The translations under genes were made by a program, and so were the position numbers. A stretch of DNA of 64,000 bases from JBQTJN01 sp052387095. Lineage in GTDB: Bacteria; Pseudomonadota; Alphaproteobacteria; Micavibrionales; Micavibrionaceae. Under the pieces are notes generated by a model. It saw only the letters and a program-made list of their open reading frames with translations, searched no databases and had not been told where the DNA came from. The number at the start of each line of letters is the position of its first letter. The stretch's first letter is position 1. The DNA lies in NCBI GenBank assembly GCA_052387095.1, contig JBQTJN010000006.1, positions 56,214-120,213 on the forward strand. The letters are read 5' to 3'. Shown piece after piece: positions 35,534 through 44,865 of this stretch.

Positions 35534-35592
35534 TAAGGCCACAGGCCTTGTTCGCTTTTTTTAAAAGCAAACAAACCTAAGGTTTGCTTTGC
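35534..35592. repeat. 59-bp double-hairpin repeat, copy 1
   Basis: Hairpin 1 is AAGGCC-aca-GGCCTT (35535-35549). A TTCGCTTTTTTTAAAA linker follows, then hairpin 2, GCAAACAAACC-taa-GGTTTGcTTTGC (35567-35592), with a single bulged C. The same unit occurs at 52436-52494 with a compensatory change in hairpin 1. It sits in the 229-bp space between the divergent pilus operon and prepilin peptidase gene. The rest of that space is AT-rich and includes two direct repeats of GATATTAT near 35640-35660 that could be an operator. Confidence 0.8.
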
Positions 35593-35702
35593 ATGGGTTT
35601 TAGTTTAAGCCAAAAATCTCAAATAAAATATCTAAAGTTTTGATATTATTCACAGATATTATGAACTTCATTTAAAAGATTTTTTGCTTTAAATTCTCTG
35701 AA

Positions 35703-36197
35703 ATGTTTGAAACGCTCGCATTGCTGGCTCTTCTCGGCGGTTTCCTCTGTTTATGCAGGCTATGGGCAATCGATCTGCGGACCAGCCTTCTGCCCAATGA
35801 ACACGTGTTGGGCCTAACGTTATGTGCCGGCCTTTTCCACCTCTGCACCTTTTTCGGCTTCTTCTCCCCAAAAGACATGCTTCTGGGCGCTTTCATGGGC
35901 GGCGCCAGCCTGTACCTGGTCAAGTTCCTGGCCGACGGCTTCTATAAAAGGGACGTTCTCGGCTGGGGGGATATCAAGCTGATGGCAGCAGCCGGGTTTT
36001 TGCTTGGACCTTCTTATATATGGCTGGCCATGGCCCTCGGGGCTGGCGCAGGCGTCGTTCACGGGCTACTGATCTACATAAGGCACAAGGGCACGGTCAG
36101 TCTGAACAGCCTGTCCCTGCCCGCCGGCCCCGGCTTCATAACCGGGATCGGGATCGCGGCACTGATTGCGTTCCACACATTGCAGGATATTTTATGA
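35703..36197 (+). CDS. A24-family prepilin peptidase (short form)
   Basis: This 164-residue membrane protein has the two catalytic aspartates of type IV prepilin peptidases: one in 'AIDLRTSLLPN' near residue 22 and one in 'GWGDIKLMAAAG' near residue 88. It lacks the N-terminal methyltransferase domain of PilD/GspO, as do the short TadV/CpaA-type and some type IVb peptidases. It should process the pilin-like proteins encoded at 25669-27173. It is divergent from the pilus operon, and its stop overlaps the start of the CoA-transferase gene by 4 bp (ATGA). Confidence 0.87.
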   Translation: MFETLALLALLGGFLCLCRLWAIDLRTSLLPNEHVLGLTLCAGLFHLCTFFGFFSPKDMLLGAFMGGASLYLVKFLADGFYKRDVLGWGDIKLMAAAGFLLGPSYIWLAMALGAGAGVVHGLLIYIRHKGTVSLNSLSLPAGPGFITGIGIAALIAFHTLQDIL

Positions 36198-37432
36198 CGA
36201 AACAAAAAGCGCTTGAAGGAATCCGTGTTCTCGATCTCTCCCGCATTCTCGCAGGGCCCTTCTGTACACAGATCCTCGGTGATCTCGGCGCTGACATTCT
36301 CAAGATCGAAAAACCGCTCGAAGGCGACGACACCCGCACATGGGGTCCCCCCTTCCTGAAAGACAAAGATGGTAATGACACGAACGAAAGCGCTTATTAC
36401 CTTTCCATCAACCGTAACAAGAAATCCGTCGCTATCGATATCAGCAAAAAAGAAGGTCAGGAACTCATTCACCGCCTTGTCGAAAAATGCGACATCCTGA
36501 TTGAAAACTTCAAGGTCGGCGGACTTAAAAAATACGGGCTGGATTATGAATCGCTCAAAACAAAACATCCGAAGCTGATTTATTGTTCGATTACCGGCTT
36601 CGGTCAGAATGGTCCGCTTGCAAGTGAGTCCGGCTATGATTTTCTTGCGCAAGCCATGGCCGGCCTGATGGCCAGCACCGGCGACAAAGACGGCCCTCCG
36701 ATGAAAACCGGCGTCGCTGTCAGCGATATTCTCACCGGCTTGAACGCGGCCATCGGCATTCTCGCCGCACTGCATCACCGCGAAAAAACGGGCCAGGGCC
36801 AGCATATCGATCTCGCGCTCACCGACTGCACGCTTTCGACCATGACAAACATCGCGCAATATTACCTGACATCCGGCAACCTTGCGCCGCGCCTCGGCAA
36901 CGCGCACAGCACGATCGTTCCCTATCAACAGTTCGAGGCAGAAGACGGCCACATTATTATCGCCGTCGGCAATGACAGCCAGTTTAGAAAATTATGCGCC
37001 GTACTCGGCAAGCCGGAATGGGCGGACGATCCGCGCTTCGCAAAAAATTCCTCGCGCGTGAAAAATCGCGGCGATCTGGTGCTGATGGTTGCGGCGCTTT
37101 TAAAAACCAAGCCGATCGCCTACTGGCTGGAAAAATGCGCCGATGCCGCTGTGCCCGCCGGACCGGTCAATACCATGGACCGGGTCTTTGCCATGGAGCA
37201 AATTAAGGCGCGGGACATGCAGATTTCCATGAAACACGATCTCGCCCCGGATGCGATTTCGTTGGTCGGCAGTCCCTTGAAACTCTCGGAAACGCCTGTA
37301 TCTTACAAAAAAGCACCGCCCTATTTGGGCCGGGATACGCAAGAAGTTCTTGAAAAATCTCTCGGAATGTCGGCAGATGAGGTCATGAATTTGCAAAAAC
37401 ACGGCATTATTCATACCGGGAGCGCAAAATGA
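36194..37432 (+). CDS. CaiB/BaiF (family III) CoA-transferase
   Basis: This 412-residue protein belongs to the class III CoA-transferases, which move CoA between carboxylic acids through an aspartyl intermediate. The N-terminus 'LEGIRVLDLSRILAGPFCTQ' and 'GADILKIEKP' are typical, the likely catalytic Asp149 is in 'ESGYDFLAQAMAG', and the glycine loop 'GSPLKLSETP' is near the C-terminus. Substrates cannot be told from sequence alone. The ATG at 36194 overlaps the peptidase stop; a longer frame from 36020 runs inside that gene. pyrB follows with another ATGA overlap. Confidence 0.92.
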   Translation: MTKQKALEGIRVLDLSRILAGPFCTQILGDLGADILKIEKPLEGDDTRTWGPPFLKDKDGNDTNESAYYLSINRNKKSVAIDISKKEGQELIHRLVEKCDILIENFKVGGLKKYGLDYESLKTKHPKLIYCSITGFGQNGPLASESGYDFLAQAMAGLMASTGDKDGPPMKTGVAVSDILTGLNAAIGILAALHHREKTGQGQHIDLALTDCTLSTMTNIAQYYLTSGNLAPRLGNAHSTIVPYQQFEAEDGHIIIAVGNDSQFRKLCAVLGKPEWADDPRFAKNSSRVKNRGDLVLMVAALLKTKPIAYWLEKCADAAVPAGPVNTMDRVFAMEQIKARDMQISMKHDLAPDAISLVGSPLKLSETPVSYKKAPPYLGRDTQEVLEKSLGMSADEVMNLQKHGIIHTGSAK

Positions 37433-38337
37433 AACACCTCCTCGGCATAGAAGAACTGAGCAAGGATGAAATCCTTGCTCTTCTCGAGCTCTCCGATTTT
37501 TATTCAAAAGCCCTGGCTAAAGGACAATGGGACAAGGAACGCCTCCGGCATAAAATTGTTCTCAATCTTTTCTTCGAAGCCTCGACCCGGACGCTGACCT
37601 CTTTCGATTTCGCCGCCAAACGCCTGGGCGCCCATGTCGTCAACTGGAACCCCGACGCAAGTTCCCTGAGCAAGGGCGAAAGTTTCCTCGACACCATCGA
37701 CACATTAAATGCCATGAGCCCGGACGCCGTCGTCATCCGCCACAAGGATTACGGCGCCCCTGGCATGGTGGCAAAGCGCGCCTGCTGCCCGGTCATCAAC
37801 GGCGGAGACAGCTGGCGTGAACATCCGACGCAGGCATTGCTCGATGCGCTTACCATGCAGCATCATTTCGGCAAGCTCGAAGGATTGACTGTTGCCATCA
37901 TCGGCGACGTCGCGCACAGCCGCGTCGCTTCATCGAACATTATTCTCCTGCGCAAGATGGGGATCGCCGTGCGCGTGATTACGCCCGAAGTTTTGCTGCC
38001 GGAGAAATTACCTGCGGGCGTGGAAAAATTCAAAACGCTCGCAGCCGGTCTCAAGAATGTCGACGTTGTTATGACGCTGCGTCTGCAGAAAGAACGCATG
38101 GAGACCGCGCTCATCGCCTCCGACGAAGCCTATTTCCGCGATTTCGGCATCTCTGCCGATACTCTCGACAAATACGCGCCAAGGGCCGTCCTGATGGATC
38201 CCGGTCCGCTGGTGCGCGGCGTTCACATTGCCGACGACGTCGCCGACGATCCCAAACGCAACCTGATTTTGAAACAGGTCGCCAATGGCATCCCGGTGCG
38301 TATGGCTGTGCTTGATAAACTGGTCCGGGGAGGCTGA
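37429..38337 (+). CDS. pyrB: aspartate carbamoyltransferase catalytic subunit
   Basis: PyrB joins carbamoyl phosphate and aspartate in pyrimidine synthesis. The 302-residue protein has the carbamoyl-phosphate motif 'EASTRTLTSFDFAAKRLGA', the Lys loop 'SSLSKGES', 'WREHPTQALLD' and the aspartate-binding 'MTLRLQKERM'. The catalytic chain looks complete. In many alphaproteobacteria pyrC sits directly downstream, between pyrB and plsY. Here plsY follows after one base, so a pyrC or inactive pyrC' partner must be elsewhere or absent. Confidence 0.95.
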   Translation: MKHLLGIEELSKDEILALLELSDFYSKALAKGQWDKERLRHKIVLNLFFEASTRTLTSFDFAAKRLGAHVVNWNPDASSLSKGESFLDTIDTLNAMSPDAVVIRHKDYGAPGMVAKRACCPVINGGDSWREHPTQALLDALTMQHHFGKLEGLTVAIIGDVAHSRVASSNIILLRKMGIAVRVITPEVLLPEKLPAGVEKFKTLAAGLKNVDVVMTLRLQKERMETALIASDEAYFRDFGISADTLDKYAPRAVLMDPGPLVRGVHIADDVADDPKRNLILKQVANGIPVRMAVLDKLVRGG

Positions 38338-38338
38338 G

Positions 38339-38950
38339 ATGCTTGAATTCGTCATCATGCCGTTGCTGCTCGGTTACCTGATCGGCTCTATTCCATTCGG
38401 ACTCCTGCTCACAGGCTGGGCCGGGCTCGGCGATATCCGTAAAATCGGCTCCGGCAATATTGGCGCTACCAACGTTCTGCGCACCGGCAACAAGAAGCTC
38501 GCACTTCTCACGCTCCTGCTCGACATCGTCAAAGGCGCCTTCGCCGTCTATATCGGCGCGCGCCTCGGTTTCGGCAGCCCGTTGCTGGTGGCGCTCGCCG
38601 CCGTGCTGGGCCACTGCTTCCCGGTCTGGCTTAAATTCAAGGGCGGCAAAGGCGTCGCCACCGCGCTTGGTGTATGTCTCGTTGCATTGCCGCAGACCGG
38701 TGTCGTCATGTGCATTCTCTGGGCCGTGACATTTTTATGTTCACGCATCTCCTCGCTCTCGGCACTCGTGGCTTTTCTTGCTGCACCGCTGGCGACGTTC
38801 TTTTTTTATGGCGGCGCGCAGGTTTTTATTACGTCGGCCATCTCCGCCCTGGTCATTATTCGTCACAGGGACAACATCAAGCGCCTGATGCGCAGCGAGG
38901 AACCCAAATTCAAGGCACCGAATGCAGACGCAAACGAAGCTTCGCAATAA
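38339..38950 (+). CDS. plsY: acyl-phosphate glycerol-3-phosphate acyltransferase
   Basis: PlsY transfers an acyl group from acyl phosphate to glycerol-3-phosphate, starting phospholipid synthesis in the inner membrane. The 203-residue protein has five to six membrane segments and the three family motifs: 'GSIPFGLLL', 'GSGNIGATNVLRTG' and 'KFKGGKGVATALG'. The ATG at 38339 follows GGGGAGG at a good distance; an upstream frame from 38285 lies in pyrB. Its end overlaps dprA by 29 bp. Confidence 0.94.
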   Translation: MLEFVIMPLLLGYLIGSIPFGLLLTGWAGLGDIRKIGSGNIGATNVLRTGNKKLALLTLLLDIVKGAFAVYIGARLGFGSPLLVALAAVLGHCFPVWLKFKGGKGVATALGVCLVALPQTGVVMCILWAVTFLCSRISSLSALVAFLAAPLATFFFYGGAQVFITSAISALVIIRHRDNIKRLMRSEEPKFKAPNADANEASQ

Positions 38951-40061
38951 TCCCGCCAGCGAAACTGAAAAGCTGGACTGGCTGCGCCTCTCCCGCACCG
39001 AAAATGTCGGGCCCATCACGTTTTACCGTCTCGTGCAACGCTACGGCAGCGCCCGCAAGGCCTTGGATGCGCTTCCCGCTCTCTCAAAACGCGGCGGACG
39101 TTCGAAACCCTTAACCGCGCCCTCCATGGCGGATATTGAAGAAGAATACGCGGCCCTGCGCAAGCTCGGCGGCGACATCATCATCGCTGCCGATGAAAAC
39201 TATCCGCTGACGCTTGCCGCAATCGACGATGCGCCGCCGGTGTTGAGTGTTCTTGGCAACACAGATCTTTTCAAACAACAATCCATTGCGATTGTTGGCG
39301 CGCGCAACGCATCGCTCAACGGCCGCAAATTCGGCGAAAAACTCGCCCGCGATCTTGGCGCACAAAACCAGGTTATCACGTCCGGCCTCGCCCGCGGCAT
39401 TGACACCGCCGCTCATGTTGGCGCGCTTATATCAGGCACCATCGCCGTTGTCGCCGGCGGCATCGATATTATCTACCCCGAAGAAAACCAGAGGCTTTAT
39501 CACCAGATCAGGGAACAAGGACTTCTTGTCGCCGAAAGCCCGTTCGGACAAAAACCGTTCGCGCAAAGCTTCCCGCGCCGCAATCGTATCGTCTCCGGCC
39601 TCTCGGTCGGCGTCGTCGTGGTTGAAGCAACATTCCGCTCCGGCTCCCTCATCACCGCCCGCCTTGCCGGCGAACAGGGGCGCGATGTTTACGCCGTGCC
39701 CGGCCACCCGTTCGACCCGCGCGCCGAAGGCCCCAACCACCTGATCCGCGACGGCGCCGTGCTGGTACGTAACGCGAATGACATTCTGGAATCCCTGCGC
39801 ACCTTTTCCGGGCGCAGCCTGAATGAGCCCCGCCACCCGGGCACAGTTGAAAACATTTTCACAGATGAGCATGAAACTCCTGAAAACGCTCACCATTCCG
39901 TCCTCTCTAACCTCTCCTGCACACCCATCACGGTTGACGAACTGATCCGGGCGTGCCATTTGACTATCCCTGTGGTGCAGACCGTCCTGCTCGAAATGGA
40001 GCTGGCCGGCCTTATAAAACGCCACGCAGGGAACCGCATCAGTATGCAGGGAGAGTATTAG
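38922..40061 (+). CDS. dprA: DNA processing protein DprA
   Basis: DprA binds incoming single-stranded DNA during natural transformation and loads RecA. The 379-residue protein has an N-terminal SAM-like region ('GPITFYRLVQRYGSARKAL'), the Rossmann-like core with 'AIVGARNASLNGRKFGEKL', 'SGLARGIDTAAHVGAL', 'YPEENQRLYHQI' and 'RNRIVSGLSVGVVVVEA', and a C-terminal winged-helix domain ('TPITVDELIRACHLTIPVVQT' split in the family as DML1). It overlaps plsY by 29 bp and lies three bases before topA. Confidence 0.95.
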   Translation: MQTQTKLRNNPASETEKLDWLRLSRTENVGPITFYRLVQRYGSARKALDALPALSKRGGRSKPLTAPSMADIEEEYAALRKLGGDIIIAADENYPLTLAAIDDAPPVLSVLGNTDLFKQQSIAIVGARNASLNGRKFGEKLARDLGAQNQVITSGLARGIDTAAHVGALISGTIAVVAGGIDIIYPEENQRLYHQIREQGLLVAESPFGQKPFAQSFPRRNRIVSGLSVGVVVVEATFRSGSLITARLAGEQGRDVYAVPGHPFDPRAEGPNHLIRDGAVLVRNANDILESLRTFSGRSLNEPRHPGTVENIFTDEHETPENAHHSVLSNLSCTPITVDELIRACHLTIPVVQTVLLEMELAGLIKRHAGNRISMQGEY

Positions 40062-40063
40062 TT

Positions 40064-42520
40064 TTGAGCGCCAGTAACGTCGTCATTGTTGAATCGCCGG
40101 CCAAAGCCAAGACGATTAACAAGTATTTGGGGCCTGACTATGAAGTCATTGCCTCCTACGGCCATGTGCGCGATCTCGTGAACAAGGACGGCTCTGTGCT
40201 GCCTGACGACAACTTCGCAATGCGCTGGGAGATCGGGGAGCGCGCTGACAAACCGATCCGCGAAATTTCCAAGGCCGTCAAAAAAGCCACATCCGTTTTC
40301 CTCGCAACCGACCCTGACCGCGAAGGTGAAGCTATCTCCTGGCACGTCCAGCAGATCCTGAATGACGAAGGCCTGCTCAAGGGCAAAACCGTCCAGCGCG
40401 TGACCTTCAACGAAATTACCAAGAAGGCCGTGCAGGAAGCGTTCAATAAGGGCCGCAAACTCGACCAGCCTTTGATCGAAGCTTACATGGCGCGCCGCGC
40501 GCTCGATTATCTCGTCGGCTTTACGCTCTCGCCCATTCTCTGGCGCAAACTGCCCGGCTCGCGCTCGGCGGGCCGCGTGCAATCGGTGGCACTCCGCATT
40601 ATCTGCGAACGCGAAACCGAGATTGAGGCATTCCGCGCCCAGGAATACTGGAGCATCGAAACACGCCTTCATACGCCGGAAGGCGCACCTTTCACCGCTC
40701 GCCTGACGCATTTATCCGGCAATAAACTCGATAAATTCGACATCGCAAGCGCGGAAGACGCCGAAAAAGCTGTCGGCCGTATCCGCCTCAAAAACCTGAT
40801 CATCCAGAAAATCGAGAAGAAGCAGGCGCGCCGCAATCCATCTCCGCCTTTCATCACATCGTCGCTGCAAATGGAAGGTTCGCGCAAACTGCGCATCAGC
40901 GCGTCCCAGACCATGCGCCTCGCCCAGCGTCTTTATGAAGACGGACACATTACTTATATGAGAACCGACGGCACGACCCTGTCGGAAGACGCTGTGACAC
41001 AGGCGCGCCAGGTAATCGGCAAAGAATATGGCGACCAGTATGTCCCCAGCGCACCGCGCCTTTATAAATCCAAGGCGAAGAATGCGCAGGAAGCGCACGA
41101 AGCGATCCGCCCAACCGATCTCTCCAAGCTTCCCTCAAACATGCGTGGCAAGATCGCGGAAGAGCAATGGCAATTATACGACCTGATCTGGAAGCGCACC
41201 GTTGCCTCGCAGATGGAAAGCGCCGTACTCGACCAGGTCGTGATTGATATTTCTGACGGCACCGATGATGTTATCCTTCGCGCCAATGGTTCCGTCGTGA
41301 CCTTCGACGGCTTCCTTACGCTCTATAAGGAAGACGAAAGCGACGACGAAGACGTTGAAAACGAACAGGATCGCCGTCTGCCGCCGATGAACGAAGGCGA
41401 CAAGACAAAAATCGTTGACGTTACCCCGAACCAGCATTTTACGCAAGCCCCGCCGCGCTATTCCGAAGCCTCGCTCGTTAAACGTCTGGAAGAGCTCGGC
41501 ATCGGCCGCCCCTCGACCTACGCCTCCATCATGCAGGTGCTGCGCGACCGCGATTATGTGACGTTGGAAAATCGCCGCTTCATTCCGCAGGATCGCGGCC
41601 GCATCGTCACAACCTTCCTGCATAAATTTTTTGCCAAATATGTCGATTATGATTTCACCGCCAATCTCGAAGAAGAGCTTGACGCTATCGCCGGCGGCCA
41701 TGTCCTATGGCGCGAAGCATTGCGCCAGTTCTGGGTGGATTTCAAAGCCGCGATTGATGAGACCAAGAACCTGACCATCACGCAGGTGATCGATGAGCTC
41801 GACGCCGAGCTCGGCCCGCATTTCTTTGCCATCACGCCCGAAAATCCCACGCCGCGCAAATGCCAGGCCTGCAGCTCCGGTACACTCGGCCTGAAACTCG
41901 GCAAGTTCGGCGCCTTTATCGGCTGCTCCAACTACCCGGAATGTAAATTTACGCGGCCCCTGCTCGCCCCGGTCGCAGGCGAGGAAGGGGAAGACAAGGA
42001 CAGCGCTGCGCTCTCCAATGAACCGAAAGTTCTTGGGCTGGATCCCGGAACGGGCCGCACTATTACGCTACGCCGCGGCCCTTACGGACCGTACGTGCAG
42101 ATTGACCCGCCGCCGGAAAGTAAGGATAAGCCGAAACGCCAGGGCCTCCCGCGCGGCACCAACATTGCGGATGTGGATCTCGCAATGGCGCTTAAATTAT
42201 TGTCCCTGCCGCGCGATGTCGGCAAGCACCCCGAAACAGGCGAGATGATCCAGGCCGGCATCGGGCGCTTCGGGCCGTTCCTGAAGCATGAAGGAAAATT
42301 CTCATCATTGCCGAAAGGTGATGATGTCCTGACCGTCGGCATGAACCGCGCCGTCGAGGTCATCGCCGTCGCCGCCGAGCGCGCCAAGAACCGCCCGCCA
42401 CGCAAAACTTCCTTCAAAGGCAAAGGTAAGGGCAAGGAAAAACCTGAATCGGATGCAAAACCCGCAACGAAGCCCAAGGCACAGGCAAAGGCAAAAGCCA
42501 AAGCTAAAAAGAAAAGATAG
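40064..42520 (+). CDS. topA: DNA topoisomerase I
   Basis: TopA relaxes negative supercoils. The 818-residue protein starts 'SASNVVIVESPAKAKTI' and has the TOPRIM acidic motif 'TDPDREGEAISWH', the catalytic Tyr298 in 'ITYMRTDG' with Arg300, and 'RPSTYASIMQ'. One four-cysteine zinc element is present ('CQACSSGTLG' ... 'CSNYPEC'), then topoisomerase C-terminal repeats ('RRGPYGPYVQ', 'GRFGPFLKHEGKF') and a Lys/Ala-rich tail. The start is TTG 40064, preceded by GGGAGAG nine bases away; a longer frame from 39953 lies in dprA. Confidence 0.95.
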   Translation: MSASNVVIVESPAKAKTINKYLGPDYEVIASYGHVRDLVNKDGSVLPDDNFAMRWEIGERADKPIREISKAVKKATSVFLATDPDREGEAISWHVQQILNDEGLLKGKTVQRVTFNEITKKAVQEAFNKGRKLDQPLIEAYMARRALDYLVGFTLSPILWRKLPGSRSAGRVQSVALRIICERETEIEAFRAQEYWSIETRLHTPEGAPFTARLTHLSGNKLDKFDIASAEDAEKAVGRIRLKNLIIQKIEKKQARRNPSPPFITSSLQMEGSRKLRISASQTMRLAQRLYEDGHITYMRTDGTTLSEDAVTQARQVIGKEYGDQYVPSAPRLYKSKAKNAQEAHEAIRPTDLSKLPSNMRGKIAEEQWQLYDLIWKRTVASQMESAVLDQVVIDISDGTDDVILRANGSVVTFDGFLTLYKEDESDDEDVENEQDRRLPPMNEGDKTKIVDVTPNQHFTQAPPRYSEASLVKRLEELGIGRPSTYASIMQVLRDRDYVTLENRRFIPQDRGRIVTTFLHKFFAKYVDYDFTANLEEELDAIAGGHVLWREALRQFWVDFKAAIDETKNLTITQVIDELDAELGPHFFAITPENPTPRKCQACSSGTLGLKLGKFGAFIGCSNYPECKFTRPLLAPVAGEEGEDKDSAALSNEPKVLGLDPGTGRTITLRRGPYGPYVQIDPPPESKDKPKRQGLPRGTNIADVDLAMALKLLSLPRDVGKHPETGEMIQAGIGRFGPFLKHEGKFSSLPKGDDVLTVGMNRAVEVIAVAAERAKNRPPRKTSFKGKGKGKEKPESDAKPATKPKAQAKAKAKAKKKR

Positions 42521-42524
42521 CTAA

Positions 42525-44801
42525 GTGAAAAATACAAACCTGACAAAACAGGCGCTGCTCGACTTTATCAAATCCTCCGCTAAACCCGTGACGAAGCGTG
42601 AACTGGCCGGTGCCTTTAATGTCAAAGGCGGCGAGCCGCGCATTATTCTCAAGAAATTCCTCAAGGAACTCATAAAAGACGGCATTGTCGCCAAGCTGCC
42701 GGGCGGCAATTACGCCCTGCCGGACGGTCTGCCCGAAGTTGCCGTTCTTGAAATCGCCGAAATTTCCCTCGATGGCGATGTCTTCGCGCGTCCCGTCGAA
42801 TGGAATGAGGCGCTGCAGGGGAAGCCGCCCGTGATCGAAATCCGCCCCGCCGGTAAAGGCCACCCGGCCGCCGCGCCCGGCCAGCGCGTCATGGCGCAGA
42901 TGACACGCATCTCGCCGGATGAATATGACGCACGCATCATCCGCAAGCTGGATGTGGAAACGAACCGCGTCATCGGCGTGGTGAAATCTCTCAAAAACGG
43001 ATTCATCCTCCAACCCGCCGACAAAAAAGCCAGGTTTGATTTCGACATTCCGCAGAACGGCTTGAAGGGCGCGAAAGACGGCGACCTCGCCGTCGCTGAA
43101 GTTCAACCCGGGCGCGGCATCCGCAACAAGAATGTGCAGATACTCGAAGTTCTCGGCCGCCGTGACGATGTAAAAGCGATTTCCCTGATCAGCCTGAACG
43201 AAGCGGGCCTGAGTGAAACTTTCCCGCACGCCGTCATTGCCGAAACGAAAGACATGAAAGTACCGCTGCTGGAAAATCGTACGGATTTCGGCGACATGCC
43301 GCTGGTCACGATTGACGGTCTCGACGCCCGCGATTTCGACGATGCCGTGCACGCGGAAAAAACCGACAATGGTTTCTGCCTGACCGTCGCCATCGCCGAC
43401 GTGTCCTATTACGTGCGCCCCTACACGCCACTCGATAAGGAAGCCCAGAAACGCGGCAACTCAACCTATTTCCCTGACCGTGTCGTGCCAATGCTGCCCG
43501 AGGCGCTCTCGAACGATCTCTGCTCCCTTCGCCCGCACGAACCGCGCGCCTGTCTCGCCGTTCAGATGTGGATCGATGCCGGCGGCCAGATGACGAAATA
43601 CAAATTTCACCGCGGCCTGATGCGCTCCGCCGCGCGCCTGACTTATGAACAGGTGCAGGCCGCGCAGGACGGCCTCACCGACGATGTCACCGGTCCGCTG
43701 CTGGAACCCGTCATCAAACCGCTTTACGAGGCCTATAAAATTCTCGATGAAGCCCGCTGTAAGCGCGGCGCGCTCGATCTCGACCTGCCGGAACGTAAAA
43801 TCGTGCTCGATGAAAAAGGCCGCATGACCGGCGTGACAAAACGCGAACGCCTTGATTCTCACAAATTGATCGAGGAATTCATGGTGCTGGCCAATGTCGC
43901 CGCCGCGAAGGGGCTCGAAGACAAAAAAGCACCCTGCGTCTACCGCGCCCATGACAAGCCATCGGCTGAAAAACTCGACAATGTCCGCGAATTCATCGAA
44001 AGCTTCGGCATTTCGGTGGCGAAGGAACAAATCGCCAAGCCAGCGCAAATCAATAACATCCTCAAACAGGCCGCCGGGCTGCCCTATAGCCATCTGATCA
44101 GTCAGGTCATCCTGCGCACGCAAAGCCAGGCGCATTACAGCCCCGATAATATCGGCCATTTCGGCCTCGCCCTGCAGCGCTATGCCCATTTCACCTCGCC
44201 GATCCGCCGCTATGCCGATCTTCTGGTGCATCGCTCTCTCGTCACCGCTTACGGCTTCGGCGAAGGCGGTATCGATGACGGCGAAGTCGCGCAGCTCGGG
44301 GAAATCTGCATGCATATTTCCGCCACCGAGCGCGTCTCCATGGATGCCGAGCGCAGCGCCGTCGATCGTTTCACCTCCGCGTTCCTCTCCAGCCATATTG
44401 GCGCAGAATTCGAAGGCCGCATCAGCGGCGTGACAAGATTCGGTCTCTTTGTTGAACTGACCGAGAGCGGCGCCGACGGGCTCGTGCCCATGCGCTCCCT
44501 GCCGAATGATTTCTACCATCACGACGAACGCGCTCATGCACTGATTGGCCAGCGCTCGCGGCGAATCTTCCGCCTCGGCGCCCCGGTCACCGTCCGCCTG
44601 CGCGAAGCCGACGCCATGACAGGCAGCACACTGCTGGAGCTGGTCGGGGGCGAGCGCGGTGCCGAGATCCCCGGGATGACCTTTAAAAGCACCGGCAGAA
44701 CCCATGGAAAATCACGTTCCGGACCCCATGAAAAACAAGGCAAACCGGGCGGTTTCAAGGGAAAACCCGGCGCCCGTCATAAGGGCAAAAAACGCAGGTA
44801 A
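42525..44801 (+). CDS. rnr: ribonuclease R
   Basis: RNase R is a processive 3'-5' exoribonuclease able to degrade structured RNA. The 758-residue protein begins at GTG 42525, four bases after topA. It has an N-terminal winged helix ('KPVTKRELAGAFNV'), cold-shock-type domains, the RNB catalytic block with acidic residues in 'TIDGLDARDFDDAVHAE', 'YYVRPYTPLDKEAQKRGNS' and 'FTSPIRRYADLLVHR', an S1 domain ('GRISGVTRFGLFVEL') and a basic, Gly/Lys-rich tail. The dprA-topA-rnr order is typical of Alphaproteobacteria. Confidence 0.96.
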   Translation: MKNTNLTKQALLDFIKSSAKPVTKRELAGAFNVKGGEPRIILKKFLKELIKDGIVAKLPGGNYALPDGLPEVAVLEIAEISLDGDVFARPVEWNEALQGKPPVIEIRPAGKGHPAAAPGQRVMAQMTRISPDEYDARIIRKLDVETNRVIGVVKSLKNGFILQPADKKARFDFDIPQNGLKGAKDGDLAVAEVQPGRGIRNKNVQILEVLGRRDDVKAISLISLNEAGLSETFPHAVIAETKDMKVPLLENRTDFGDMPLVTIDGLDARDFDDAVHAEKTDNGFCLTVAIADVSYYVRPYTPLDKEAQKRGNSTYFPDRVVPMLPEALSNDLCSLRPHEPRACLAVQMWIDAGGQMTKYKFHRGLMRSAARLTYEQVQAAQDGLTDDVTGPLLEPVIKPLYEAYKILDEARCKRGALDLDLPERKIVLDEKGRMTGVTKRERLDSHKLIEEFMVLANVAAAKGLEDKKAPCVYRAHDKPSAEKLDNVREFIESFGISVAKEQIAKPAQINNILKQAAGLPYSHLISQVILRTQSQAHYSPDNIGHFGLALQRYAHFTSPIRRYADLLVHRSLVTAYGFGEGGIDDGEVAQLGEICMHISATERVSMDAERSAVDRFTSAFLSSHIGAEFEGRISGVTRFGLFVELTESGADGLVPMRSLPNDFYHHDERAHALIGQRSRRIFRLGAPVTVRLREADAMTGSTLLELVGGERGAEIPGMTFKSTGRTHGKSRSGPHEKQGKPGGFKGKPGARHKGKKRR

Positions 44802-44804
44802 AGC

Positions 44805-44833
44805 TTGACATTGGGGGGCCTATCCCGCATAAA
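44805..44833 (+). promoter_or_regulatory. promoter of rpmG
   Basis: A perfect TTGACA (44805-44810) and CATAAA (44828-44833, 4 of 6) are 17 bp apart, just after the rnr stop. GGAG at 44855-44858 is the ribosome-binding site of rpmG. The spacer contains GGGGGG that can pair with CCCCC at about 44836. Confidence 0.6.
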
Positions 44834-44865
44834 ACCCCCTGAATTTAAAGAATTGGAGCAAGATC

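Noticed and set aside
43461..44705. 414-codon minus-strand open frame inside rnr
   Set aside because: It is the antisense shadow of the conserved RNB domain; no domain or start signal supports it.
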